Below, in pieces: positions 16,583-24,786 of a DNA stretch of 41,922 bases. Position 1 is the first letter of the stretch. Each line of letters begins with the position of its first letter. Source of the stretch: Acidovorax delafieldii (GTDB lineage: Bacteria; Pseudomonadota; Gammaproteobacteria; Burkholderiales; Burkholderiaceae_C); contig DFQQ01000034.1 in NCBI GenBank assembly GCA_002377855.1, positions 1-41,922 of the forward strand, written 5' to 3'. The position numbers and the translations under genes were made by a program. The notes under the pieces were generated by a model. That model worked only from the letters and a program-made list of their open reading frames with translations, was not told where the DNA came from and made no database searches.

Positions 16583-18244
16583 ATGGCCCAATACGTTTAT
16601 TCGATGAATCGCGTCAGCAAGACGGTGCCCCCCAAGCGCCAGATCTTGAAGGACATTTCCCTCAGCTTTTTCCCCGGCGCCAAGATTGGCGTTCTGGGCC
16701 TCAATGGCTCGGGCAAGTCCACACTGCTGAAGATCATGGCTGGCGTGGACAAAGAGATCGAAGGCGAGGCCATCCCGATGCCGGGCATCAAGATCGGCTA
16801 CCTTCCACAGGAGCCTCAGCTCAACCCCGAGCACACCGTACGCGAGAGCGTGGAAGAGGCCATGGGCGAAGTCTTTGCCGCCAAAGCCAAGCTGGAAGAG
16901 GTGTACGCCGCTTACGCCGAGCCCGATGCAGACTTTGACGCATTGGCGGCGGAGCAGGCGCGTCTTGAAGCCGTGATTGCAACTGCGGGTACGGACTCGG
17001 AGCACCAACTGGAGATCGCGGCCGATGCCCTGCGCTTGTCCCCGTGGGACGCCAAGGTGGGCATGCTGTCTGGTGGCGAAAAGCGCCGCATTGCGCTGTG
17101 TCGCTTGCTGTTGTCCAAACCAGACATGTTGCTGCTGGACGAACCGACCAACCACTTGGATGCCGAATCGGTGGATTGGCTGGAGCAATTCCTTCACCGG
17201 TTCCCTGGCACTGTGGTGGCTATCACCCACGATCGCTATTTCCTGGACAACGCTGCCGAGTGGATTCTTGAGCTGGACCGTGGTCACGGCATTCCCTACA
17301 AGGGCAACTACAGCACCTGGCTGGACCAGAAGCAGGCCCGTCTGGAGTCCGAGCAAAAGGGTGAAGAGGCCCGCGCGAAGGCCCTGAAGAAAGAACTGGA
17401 ATGGGTGCGCCAGAACGCCAAGGGCCGCCAAGCCAAGAGCAAGGCACGTATTGCGCGTTTCGAAGAGCTGAGCGATTACGAATACCAAAAGCGCAACGAA
17501 ACGCAGGAAATTTTCATTCCCGTGGCGGACCGCCTGGGTACCCAGGTCATCGAATTCAAGAACGTTACCAAGTCCTTTGGCGACCGCGTCTTGATCGATA
17601 ACCTGAGCATGAACATTCCTGCTGGCGCCATCGTCGGCATCATCGGCCCCAACGGCGCTGGCAAGTCCACGCTCTTCAAGCTGATCGCTGGTCGCGAGCA
17701 GCCCGATTCCGGGGAGGTCATCATAGGCTCCACCGTGAAGATGGCCTATGTGGACCAGTCTCGTGATTCGCTTTCGGACGAGAAAACCGTTTGGGAAGAT
17801 ATCTCTGGCGGCCTGGACATCATCAACATCGGCAAATTCCAAATGGCCAGCCGGGCCTACGCCGGCCGTTTCAACTTCAATGGCGGCGACCAGCAAAAGA
17901 AGGTGGGCCTGCTTTCGGGTGGCGAGCGTGGACGCTTGCACTTGGCTAAAACACTGATCGCGGGCGGCAACGTGTTGCTGTTGGACGAGCCATCGAACGA
18001 CTTGGACGTGGAAACCCTGCGCGCGCTGGAAGATGCACTGCTGGAGTACGCAGGCACGGTGTTGGTCATCAGCCACGATCGGTGGTTCCTCGACCGCATT
18101 GCCACCCATATTCTGGCTGCCGAAGGTGACAGCCAATGGACGTTTTTTGACGGCAATTACCAAGAATACGAAGCCGACAAGAAAAAGCGCCTCGGTGAAG
18201 AAGGAGCTAAACCCAAGCGCATGCGCTACAAGGCGCTCAAGTAA
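16583..18244 (+). CDS. ettA: Energy-dependent translational throttle protein EttA (ABC-F ATPase)
   Basis: A 553-residue ABC-F protein with two ATPase domains and no membrane part. EttA binds the ribosomal E site and gates the first elongation step according to ATP/ADP status. The first domain has Walker A GLNGSGKST (about 39-47), signature LSGGEKRR and Walker B LLLLDEPTNHLD. The second has GPNGAGKST, LSGGERGR and VLLLDEPSNDLD. Between them lie the arm and the charged inter-domain linker (residues about 240-310, KQARLESEQKGEEARAKALK). The opening MAQYVYSMNRVSKTVPPKR and the length match EttA rather than Uup or YheS. It is followed 62 bases later by the DUF1631 gene. Confidence 0.95.
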   Translation: MAQYVYSMNRVSKTVPPKRQILKDISLSFFPGAKIGVLGLNGSGKSTLLKIMAGVDKEIEGEAIPMPGIKIGYLPQEPQLNPEHTVRESVEEAMGEVFAAKAKLEEVYAAYAEPDADFDALAAEQARLEAVIATAGTDSEHQLEIAADALRLSPWDAKVGMLSGGEKRRIALCRLLLSKPDMLLLDEPTNHLDAESVDWLEQFLHRFPGTVVAITHDRYFLDNAAEWILELDRGHGIPYKGNYSTWLDQKQARLESEQKGEEARAKALKKELEWVRQNAKGRQAKSKARIARFEELSDYEYQKRNETQEIFIPVADRLGTQVIEFKNVTKSFGDRVLIDNLSMNIPAGAIVGIIGPNGAGKSTLFKLIAGREQPDSGEVIIGSTVKMAYVDQSRDSLSDEKTVWEDISGGLDIINIGKFQMASRAYAGRFNFNGGDQQKKVGLLSGGERGRLHLAKTLIAGGNVLLLDEPSNDLDVETLRALEDALLEYAGTVLVISHDRWFLDRIATHILAAEGDSQWTFFDGNYQEYEADKKKRLGEEGAKPKRMRYKALK

Positions 18245-18306
18245 ACATTCCAGCATCCCCAGGTCAAGTAGGATTGCAACTGGAAACTCCTCTTTCTTCC
18301 ATCCAC

Positions 18307-20694
18307 ATGTCCCAGGCAGCGTCCCGTTTGAGAACCGTCTTTCGCGCCTGCGTCGTCAGCGCTGTGCGCGAAGGCGAGGCGCTCATGGGCAAGCTGGTGG
18401 AGGTCACGCGCAATGCGCTGACCCAGGAGGAGTCTTCGGTTCGCAACATCCAGCAGCGCAACAACATCAGTGATGCGCTGGCAGCCCTGAAGCAACATGA
18501 GTCAGCTCTGGTCAAGGGCTACCCCATGGCATTGCTGGAGATTTTTGCGGAAGGCCCCTCTAACGCAAAATCCCGTGCCGCGGATGAGTCGGGCATGGAT
18601 TTCGGTGAGCTCTCGCTCATGGACGAGAGCGAGGTTCAGGATCAAGTTGAACTGGCGCGCGCGCAGCAGCTTGCCGCCCACGCGACAGAGGCGGTGCTGT
18701 CCGAACTCAATACGCTGGTCAGTTCGGCCCAAGGGCTGCGCAGTGTGCAACCCGAGCGCAACCCCCTGCGGCCCGAAAACTACATTCGAGCCCTGCAGCG
18801 TGCAGTGTCGGAAACCGGTGCTACCTCCGAGGTGCGCCAGCTGTGGGTGCAGCACATGCGGGGGCTCTTGGGCAAGTTGCTGGAGGGCGAGTACCAGCGC
18901 ATGTCCAAGGCCCTGCGCGAGCAGGGCGTGGAACCGGTGGGATATGCCGTGCTGGGCACACCTTCGGGTTCAGGGCGCACTGGGTACGCAGCCCCGCAAG
19001 GTGGGGGCGCCGGCTATGGCGGGGGGTACTCTACTGGCTACGGCCAGTCGAGTGGCTACGGAGGACAAACCGGCTACGGCGGCAATACCGGCTATGGCCG
19101 GGGCATGGGAGCCATGCATACGGGCTGGCAGGGCGAGCCCTTGCAGAGCCCGATGGCCGCCGAGGCGGAAGAGGCCATCCTCACCGTTGGCATCCTGCGC
19201 CAAATGCTTGCCGGCGGCGACCCTTTCGACCCGCGCGGTTACGTGGCAGTACCACCGCAAATGGTTCCGCCGCCCGCCAGTGGCTGGGTCGACGCGAGAG
19301 CCGCAGCAGTGCATAGCGCACACGGAGCCCCTGGTTATGCAGCGGTACCTGCTGTCGCCGTCGATGCCATGGAAGACATGGCGCAACTGGAGCGTTTGGT
19401 TAACCGGCTGGCGGGCGGCAGTCAGGCTGCACCCCTGTCTGCGTGGCGCGCTCCCACCCAACTGGCCCAGCCCATTTACACCGTGCCTTTTGTGGCCCCC
19501 ACGGAATCGCCTGCAGTGGCGGCCGAAGTGGTGGCCCGCATGATGGCTGCGTTGGCCCAGGATGCGCGACTGCTGCCTTCGGTGCAGCAAGCTGTGCAGA
19601 ACTTGGAGCCACCGCTCAAGCAACTGGTCCGGTTCGATCCCCGCTTTTTTACCGATGCGGGCCACCCAGCGCGGCGTTTGCTTGACGAAATGACGCAGCG
19701 CAGCCTTGCGTTCAGCGCTGAGGACGCCCCTGGGTTTCCTCAATTTGTACGGCTGGTCAACGAGGCCGTTGCTCATCTTGCAGCCAGCCAAATCAAGGAC
19801 GCCGCACCATTCGAGACCGTGCTAAAGGCGCTTTACTCGGCCTGGGACACGCAAGAGCAGCGGATGAAAGCGAAAGAAGCAGCCGAGCTTCAGGCGCGTC
19901 AACGGGCTGAACAACGCGCCATGTTGGCCGAGAAGATTGCGGCCGACATCCGCAAGCTACCCGACATGGGCAACGTGCCTTCCGATGTGCTCGATTTCGC
20001 GGCTGGCCCCTGGGCGGATGTGGTGGCTCTGGCGCAGGTGACTGCCGACGGTGCCGAAGATGATCCAGGCGGCTATCTGGCCCTCGTGCCCATGCTGCTG
20101 TGGAGCGCCCAACCCGCTCTCACGCGCCTGGAGCCCGAACGGCTGACGCAGGCCATTCCAGACATGTTGGCCAGATTGCGTGAGGGGCTGCGTACCGTTG
20201 ATCACCCGGCCCACAAAACAAGTGCTTTTCTGGAGCGGCTCGTGGCTTTGCACCAGGCAGCGTTTGAGATGCCCATGCCATCTGGCACGTCGATTCCGCT
20301 GCCGCAGGGCGATGCCTTTGGCGAAGCGCCCGACAGCATGGGTTCGGAAATGCCCGCGCAAGACAGCGCCCAGGCGTTTCTGGACGCTTCCGCAAGCCAA
20401 GCAGCGGAACTGGCGGCTGACCCGTTTGCCAACTTTGTGGTGGGCGCCTGGGTGGAGCTGATTTCCAACCAGCGCCCCGTTCGTACGCAACTCACGTGGG
20501 CAAGCCCCAACGGCACGCTGTTTTTGTTCACGTCGCCAGACGGCAGCACCCAATCCATGACGCGCCGCATGCGGGACAAGCTGGCCAGCGAAGGCACGCT
20601 GCGGGTGATTCGTGTCAAGCCCTCCAGCCGTGTCGCCAACTCGGCGCCAGCGGGCCTGTCGCGCACCGCCTCGAAAGCTGGCAAGGGCCGTTGA
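18307..20694 (+). CDS. DUF1631 family protein with Gly/Tyr-rich linker
   Basis: A 795-residue protein of the DUF1631 family, known mainly from Burkholderiales and related bacteria and of unknown function. I chose ATG 18307 (MSQAASRLRTVFRACV); an in-frame TTG at 18274 would add 11 residues, and neither has a good ribosome site. The N-terminal helical region (about 1-215) is followed by a low-complexity linker (about 226-268) with repeated GYGG, TGYG and SGYG units, then a long helical part. A charged coiled-coil-like segment (QEQRMKAKEAAELQARQRAEQRAM) lies near residue 525. The C terminus (about 700-770, WVELISNQRPVRTQLTWASP) resembles a small beta domain. There is no signal peptide or membrane segment, so it is presumably cytoplasmic. 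Confidence 0.85.
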   Translation: MSQAASRLRTVFRACVVSAVREGEALMGKLVEVTRNALTQEESSVRNIQQRNNISDALAALKQHESALVKGYPMALLEIFAEGPSNAKSRAADESGMDFGELSLMDESEVQDQVELARAQQLAAHATEAVLSELNTLVSSAQGLRSVQPERNPLRPENYIRALQRAVSETGATSEVRQLWVQHMRGLLGKLLEGEYQRMSKALREQGVEPVGYAVLGTPSGSGRTGYAAPQGGGAGYGGGYSTGYGQSSGYGGQTGYGGNTGYGRGMGAMHTGWQGEPLQSPMAAEAEEAILTVGILRQMLAGGDPFDPRGYVAVPPQMVPPPASGWVDARAAAVHSAHGAPGYAAVPAVAVDAMEDMAQLERLVNRLAGGSQAAPLSAWRAPTQLAQPIYTVPFVAPTESPAVAAEVVARMMAALAQDARLLPSVQQAVQNLEPPLKQLVRFDPRFFTDAGHPARRLLDEMTQRSLAFSAEDAPGFPQFVRLVNEAVAHLAASQIKDAAPFETVLKALYSAWDTQEQRMKAKEAAELQARQRAEQRAMLAEKIAADIRKLPDMGNVPSDVLDFAAGPWADVVALAQVTADGAEDDPGGYLALVPMLLWSAQPALTRLEPERLTQAIPDMLARLREGLRTVDHPAHKTSAFLERLVALHQAAFEMPMPSGTSIPLPQGDAFGEAPDSMGSEMPAQDSAQAFLDASASQAAELAADPFANFVVGAWVELISNQRPVRTQLTWASPNGTLFLFTSPDGSTQSMTRRMRDKLASEGTLRVIRVKPSSRVANSAPAGLSRTASKAGKGR

Positions 20695-20886
20695 TTCAAG
20701 GACTGCTACGCCAGCGGCATGCGTGCTGCTGTTAGCTCGCGCTTGATGCGCACCCCATCCGCTGAGAAAGTGCCGGCCTCAGAGCCCATGGTGACGGCGC
20801 GGCCGATACCCGCCTACTGACTGCGCACCACCCGCGATACCTTCCTCTGCAGATCGCTCTTGCTGCTTGCAAGCGTTCTGAACGGT

Positions 20887-22221
20887 TCAGGGGCGCAACA
20901 GCTTCTTGCGAACCAGGTGAATGTGATTGCGCAAGGCGTAGAGCTCGTCGGCATACGAAAGGGGCACGGTCACCTTTTCAACCTGGGCTTCCAGCGCGTC
21001 CAGGGCTTTGAGCATTTGCGGGCTTTCAGCCGGATTGGATTCCACCGTGTCTTCGATTTCCCGCAAGCGCCCGTACCAACGAAACACGCGTGAGCGCACG
21101 CGGAACTGGTAGAGCGGGGGAACGATGCGCGACAGCGGCAGCAGTGCGGCCAGCAAAATGCCCAGCACCAGCCACATTCTTTCAATCAAGTTGGCCAGCC
21201 AGAACGGCAGGTACCGCTGCAGCATGGGCACCGGCTCATTGATGGCGCGCTCGCCTTCCTTGGCAATGGGCAATTCACTGTGCCGCATGTTCGGAAATTC
21301 CCGGGCCCGGTTGAACCACCCCGCCTTGCTGTGCACCTGCTGCGCATGCTGTGCAAACAGCGTCAGCAGCGCCGGGTGGGTTGACTCCCGCGCCAGCAGC
21401 GAGGTGGTGGATGCCACCATGCGCACGTCGCGCGCTGGCACGTTGCTGGCAAGGTCCACCACACCCCGGGGCAGCGTGACCGGGGACAGGAAAGGAAACC
21501 GCCGGGCATAGGCCTCGTGCTGGGCAATGTCAAGCAGCTGCACACCGGGGGTTTGCAACAGCATCTGCACCATCAGGGACTCGGGGGCTGACGCAAATAC
21601 CAAGGCGTCGAGCTTGCCCGCCAGGAAGGCCACAGTGGCGGGCGTTTCACCCAGGCGCGACATCGCCACTGCGCCTTGGTCCAGCCGGTTGGCCTCCAGC
21701 AACCGGTCCATGAGCCGGGGCACGCCGCTGCCTTCAGAGCCCACGTCCACCCGCATGCCCCGCAATTGCCGTAATCCCTCCAGCCGGGGGCGGTTGTGCA
21801 TGCGCTGAGCGGCCTCGGTCCGGTAAAACACCCACACCGGCTCCACAAACAGGCTGCCCAGCGATACCAAGTTTTCTGGGTCGTCGGGCTGCAGCTCGGC
21901 CGTGCCGCCCTGGACAAAGGCCAGGTCCGCCTGGCCGTCGCGCAGCAATTGCAGGTTGGCCGACGAGCCCTCGCTGGACAGCAGCCGCACCTCGATGCCC
22001 TCGGCAGCCAGCGCCTTCTGGTAGCGTTTGCCAAATTCTTCGTAAGCGCTTTGCGCGGGCCCGGTGGCGAGCGTTACGAACTTGGGTGGGGTGGGGTTGA
22101 GCCACCAGTAAGCCAGTACCAGCAGGCCCACCGCGAGGAAGGCCAAGGGCCCTGCAGACAGGACCAGATCACGAAACGACAGCAGCGCAGAGCGCAACGT
22201 CTTGGACATGCGGGGGGCCAT
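20887..22221 (-). CDS. Membrane-anchored TAXI-family (TRAP-associated) solute-binding protein
   Basis: A 444-residue protein starting MAPRMSKTLRSALL (22221); ATG 22209 is equally possible. An N-terminal hydrophobic segment (PLAFLAVGLLVLAYWWLNP) leads into a TAXI/NMT1-like periplasmic binding domain (about 50-320: VTLATGPAQSAYEEFGKRYQ, GQADLAFVQGGTAE, RVDVGSEGSGVPRLMDRLLEANRL). A second hydrophobic segment (about 345-370, MWLVLGILLAALLPLSRIVPPLY) and a charged tail of about 75 residues follow. Ordinary TAXI receptors are free in the periplasm and sit beside a fused TRAP permease. This one is anchored at both ends with no permease nearby, so it may be a sensor or scaffold rather than a transport receptor. 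Confidence 0.85.
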   Translation of the reverse strand: MAPRMSKTLRSALLSFRDLVLSAGPLAFLAVGLLVLAYWWLNPTPPKFVTLATGPAQSAYEEFGKRYQKALAAEGIEVRLLSSEGSSANLQLLRDGQADLAFVQGGTAELQPDDPENLVSLGSLFVEPVWVFYRTEAAQRMHNRPRLEGLRQLRGMRVDVGSEGSGVPRLMDRLLEANRLDQGAVAMSRLGETPATVAFLAGKLDALVFASAPESLMVQMLLQTPGVQLLDIAQHEAYARRFPFLSPVTLPRGVVDLASNVPARDVRMVASTTSLLARESTHPALLTLFAQHAQQVHSKAGWFNRAREFPNMRHSELPIAKEGERAINEPVPMLQRYLPFWLANLIERMWLVLGILLAALLPLSRIVPPLYQFRVRSRVFRWYGRLREIEDTVESNPAESPQMLKALDALEAQVEKVTVPLSYADELYALRNHIHLVRKKLLRP

Positions 22222-22314
22222 AGCGGGGTTACTAACAACAGAAGGGGCAGGCGGTACAGAGGACCCGCGGGCATGGGTGCAGGGCGAACCCCGCGTCTGC
22301 ACGAAGGCTCGGAG

Positions 22315-23322
22315 TCAATTGCGCAAGTCTGCCATGCCTGGCAGGTAAAGGCCCTCTGCCGTGGTGACAGAACGTGCGGCCTGCACGGCCCGTGCGGTAG
22401 CGCGCGCAGTGGCCTCGGCTGCCATGGTGGCCAGCACCATCATGCCCAGGCTTTTGCCGGCGCGGCCGGTGCCCAGGCTGAACAGCGTGTCGCCGTCGGA
22501 CATGGTGTGCACGGGGTTGATGCTGCGTGCCAGCCCGTCGTGCGCTGCAACGGCCAGCCGGTGCGCTTGCGCTTTGGTGAGGATGGCATCGGTCGCCACC
22601 ACGCCAATGGTGGTGTTGGTGCCCGCCAGCAGCGGCTGGGGCGCGTCGCCGCGCAGCAGGGCGCGCCGTGTGTCGCGCAGCGCAAGGCCGTCGTCGGTGC
22701 GGGCGCCCGCAATCACTTGGGCGGTGTCTGGGTCAAGCACGTCGCCCAGGGCGTTGCAGGCGATGAGCGCGCCGACGGTAACACCGCCGACGGTGACGGA
22801 TGCGGTGCCCACACCACCCTTCATCGCGTGCTGGACGCCAAAGACCTTGCCCACCACCGCGCCTGCGCCTGCGCCCACATTGCCTTCGGCCGGGTCAGCA
22901 TGGGATGCAACGGCGCAAGCGGCATAGCCTGCCGCCGCATCGGGGCGAATGCGCATGTCACCCACCAGCAGGTCAAACAGCACGGCTGCGGGCACGATGG
23001 GCAGGCGGCCCACGGCCACGTCCAGCCCCACGCCGCGTTCCTCCAGCCACCGCACGGCACCCGTGGCTGCTTCCAGCCCCCAGGCGCTGCCGCCCGCAAG
23101 CACGATGGCGTGCACTTTGTCCACCAGGTTGGACGGATGCAGCAGGTCGGTCTCGCGCGTGCCGGGCGCGGCACCGCGCACATCCACCCCTGCCACAGCG
23201 CCTTCGCGGGCCATGATCACGGTGCAGCCGGTGGGCCGGCGGGCATCGGTGAAATGGCCGACTTCAATACCGCCGACACGGGTGATGCTGCCGGCGTGGC
23301 CGGCGATGTTGGGAGCCTTCAT
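22315..23322 (-). CDS. P1-family (DmpA/NylC-type) self-processing aminopeptidase or amidase
   Basis: A 335-residue Ntn-hydrolase of the peptidase P1 family, which includes DmpA L-aminopeptidase/D-esterase and the nylon-oligomer hydrolase NylC. These enzymes cut themselves into two chains, and the new N-terminal Ser or Thr is the nucleophile. The likely cut here is before a Thr in LAGTNTTIGVVATDA (Asn236/Thr237). Other family blocks are GVDVRGAAPGTRETDLL (45-61), IVLAGGSAWGLEAATG (73-88) and GNVGAGAGAVVGK (147-159). No signal peptide is present. It follows the TAXI gene's start by 93 bases on the same strand, and the two might be cotranscribed. The natural substrate cannot be told from sequence. 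Confidence 0.9.
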   Translation of the reverse strand: MKAPNIAGHAGSITRVGGIEVGHFTDARRPTGCTVIMAREGAVAGVDVRGAAPGTRETDLLHPSNLVDKVHAIVLAGGSAWGLEAATGAVRWLEERGVGLDVAVGRLPIVPAAVLFDLLVGDMRIRPDAAAGYAACAVASHADPAEGNVGAGAGAVVGKVFGVQHAMKGGVGTASVTVGGVTVGALIACNALGDVLDPDTAQVIAGARTDDGLALRDTRRALLRGDAPQPLLAGTNTTIGVVATDAILTKAQAHRLAVAAHDGLARSINPVHTMSDGDTLFSLGTGRAGKSLGMMVLATMAAEATARATARAVQAARSVTTAEGLYLPGMADLRN

Positions 23323-23371
23323 GGCTGCCGATTATGGTGGCCTGCCCCGCGTGTTTGCACTCGCCCGTTGC

Positions 23372-23722
23372 CTACTCGGCTTTCTCGATGTGGGTTGCGT
23401 AGTACGCCCCCTTGATCTGTTCAGCGCGGAACCGCACCTTGTCGCCGGTCTTCAGTGGCGCTAGCAAGGCCGCGTCCTTCACGCGAAAGATCATCGTCAT
23501 CGGGGGCATGTTGAGGTTCTTCAGTTCACCATGGCGCAGCGTGACCTTCAGGGCCTGCGGGTCCAGGCGCGTGATTTCGCCTTCGCTCAGGTCGGCCTGC
23601 TGCGCCGTGGCGGCGGGGTGGTGGGCCGTATGGCTGTCAGCCGCGGGCGCCTGGGCCAGTGCGGCGGCGCTGGCAAAGAGCGCAGCGCACAGCAAAGGTA
23701 GCGTCAACTGGGCAGTTTTCAT
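23372..23722 (-). CDS. CusF-like periplasmic copper-binding protein
   Basis: A 116-residue secreted protein with a signal peptide (1-23, ending ALAQA), a His-containing linker (DSHTAHHP) and a CusF-type domain. The copper site is visible as His64, Met75 and Met77 in HGELKNLNMPPMTMIF. The Trp that caps copper in E. coli CusF is replaced here by Met72, as in other proteins of this subgroup. Such proteins carry Cu(I) through the periplasm to efflux pumps or oxidases. It is the last gene of the copper operon, and its ATG overlaps the stop of the DUF411 gene by four bases. Confidence 0.9.
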   Translation of the reverse strand: MKTAQLTLPLLCAALFASAAALAQAPAADSHTAHHPAATAQQADLSEGEITRLDPQALKVTLRHGELKNLNMPPMTMIFRVKDAALLAPLKTGDKVRFRAEQIKGAYYATHIEKAE

Positions 23723-24255
23723 GTGGATGCCTTTTTGTTGTAGCTCTTGAAAACGCTGGTGCTGCCGTCACGGGCCACCAGCAGTACATCGTAGGGGTCG
23801 CGGCGGTCGCCATACACGGCGCCGTCCATGCCGGGCGAGCCCACGGGCATGCCGGGCACGGCAATGCCCAGCGCCTTGGGCTTTTGCTGCAGCAGGGCGC
23901 GCACATCACTGGCGGGCACATGGCCTTCCACCACGTAGCCGCCCACCAGCGCGGTGTGGCACGAGCCCAGCTTTTGCGGCAGGCCGAGGCGGGCACGCAC
24001 GGCGTTGTTGCCGGTTTCGTGCACCGTGACTTGGAAGCCGTTGGCCTGCATGTGGTCTACCCAATCCTTGCAGCAACCGCAGCTCGGGTCTTTCCACACC
24101 TCGACGGGAGTGGGCGCAGGCGCGGCGGCGCGCACGAGGGTGGGCGCGAGGGCTGCTACCGCGCCTGCGCCGAGCAGCGGCAGGGTGAAGGACAGCCACT
24201 GGCGGCGGCTCAAGGGGGCGGCGGTGCGGGTATTTGGCGTGTTCAGGGGTTTCAT
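23719..24255 (-). CDS. DUF411 family metal-binding protein
   Basis: A 178-residue exported protein. The N terminus has a twin-arginine-like signal (SRRQWLSFTLP followed by a hydrophobic stretch to about residue 43). The DUF411 domain begins VEVWKDPSCGCCKDWVDHM, with the conserved CxCC cluster expected to bind copper, and continues through LGSCHTALVGGYVVEGHVPA and GIAVPGMPVGSPGMD, all typical of the family. DUF411 proteins are regularly found in copper and silver resistance operons, but their precise job is not established. A GGAG site lies 6 bases before the ATG. It follows the cupredoxin by 19 bases and overlaps the CusF-like gene. Confidence 0.92.
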   Translation of the reverse strand: MKPLNTPNTRTAAPLSRRQWLSFTLPLLGAGAVAALAPTLVRAAAPAPTPVEVWKDPSCGCCKDWVDHMQANGFQVTVHETGNNAVRARLGLPQKLGSCHTALVGGYVVEGHVPASDVRALLQQKPKALGIAVPGMPVGSPGMDGAVYGDRRDPYDVLLVARDGSTSVFKSYNKKAST

Positions 24256-24274
24256 GGATATCTCCGGGAGGTGG

Positions 24275-24772
24275 TCAGTTTGTGCGGGGCAGTACGGTGA
24301 TGGTGCCGGTCATGCCCGCCTGGTAGTGGCCGGCGATAAGGCAGGCAAAGTCAAAGGTGCCAGGGCGGTTGAACTGCCACACGATGTCGCCGCGCTGGCC
24401 CGGCTTGACGTGGGCCATGTAGGGCTCGTCATGCTCCATGCCGGGGTGCTTCATCATCATGTCGGCATGTTGGTCCAGTTCGGCCTTGGTGCCAATCACG
24501 ATCTCGTGCATCACCTTGCCTTTGTTTTGCGCGCGCAGGCGCACGGTTTCGCCCTGGCGCACCTCAATGCGGTCGGGGGTAAAACGCATGTCGTCGCCCA
24601 TGCGCAGCGTGATGGTGCGGGTCACGGCCTTGGCATCGCCGGCAATGCCCCACTCTTTTTGCTCCTTGACCACGGGGGCTGCTTTGGCCCCGTGGGTAGC
24701 ACCTTCATGGCCAAAAGAGGCTGTAGCGCCCGCCAATAAAGCGCAAGCAGCTATAAATTTAATAGTATTCAT
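24275..24772 (-). CDS. Periplasmic cupredoxin (blue copper protein)
   Basis: A 165-residue secreted cupredoxin. Signal peptide MNTIKFIAACALLAGATASFG is followed by a His-rich start (HEGATHGAK) and a cupredoxin fold with type-1 copper ligands His89 (KVMHEIVIG), Cys144, His149 and Met154 (FDFACLIAGHYQAGM). A Met/His-rich loop (HADMMMKHPGMEHDEPYM, about 102-119) may bind extra copper. The start ATG is preceded by AGGA. The first 60 or so coding bases are an interspersed repeat (copy B, 24709-24771), so the signal peptide is encoded by repeat sequence. It lies 14 bases after the multicopper oxidase gene and probably shuttles electrons or copper for it. Confidence 0.93.
   Translation of the reverse strand: MNTIKFIAACALLAGATASFGHEGATHGAKAAPVVKEQKEWGIAGDAKAVTRTITLRMGDDMRFTPDRIEVRQGETVRLRAQNKGKVMHEIVIGTKAELDQHADMMMKHPGMEHDEPYMAHVKPGQRGDIVWQFNRPGTFDFACLIAGHYQAGMTGTITVLPRTN
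24709..24771 (-). repeat. Interspersed repeat, copy B, inside the cupredoxin gene
   Basis: On the minus strand this reads TGAATACTATTAAATTTATA, then GCTGCTTGCGCTTTATTG, then GCGGGCGCTACAGCCTCTTTT. It aligns throughout with the other repeat copies (TGCTAC-ATTT-ATAGC-GCGCTT-AGCGCT-GCC-TTTT), although the right arm has changed. It is within an open gene and codes for residues 1 to about 20 of the cupredoxin precursor. Confidence 0.65.
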
Positions 24773-24786
24773 TTTGGATTCCTGGT

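Noticed and set aside
16511..18256. A 581-residue open frame on the minus strand opposite ettA
   Set aside because: The ettA protein is complete and unmistakable; the opposite frame has no motif and is a codon-bias shadow.
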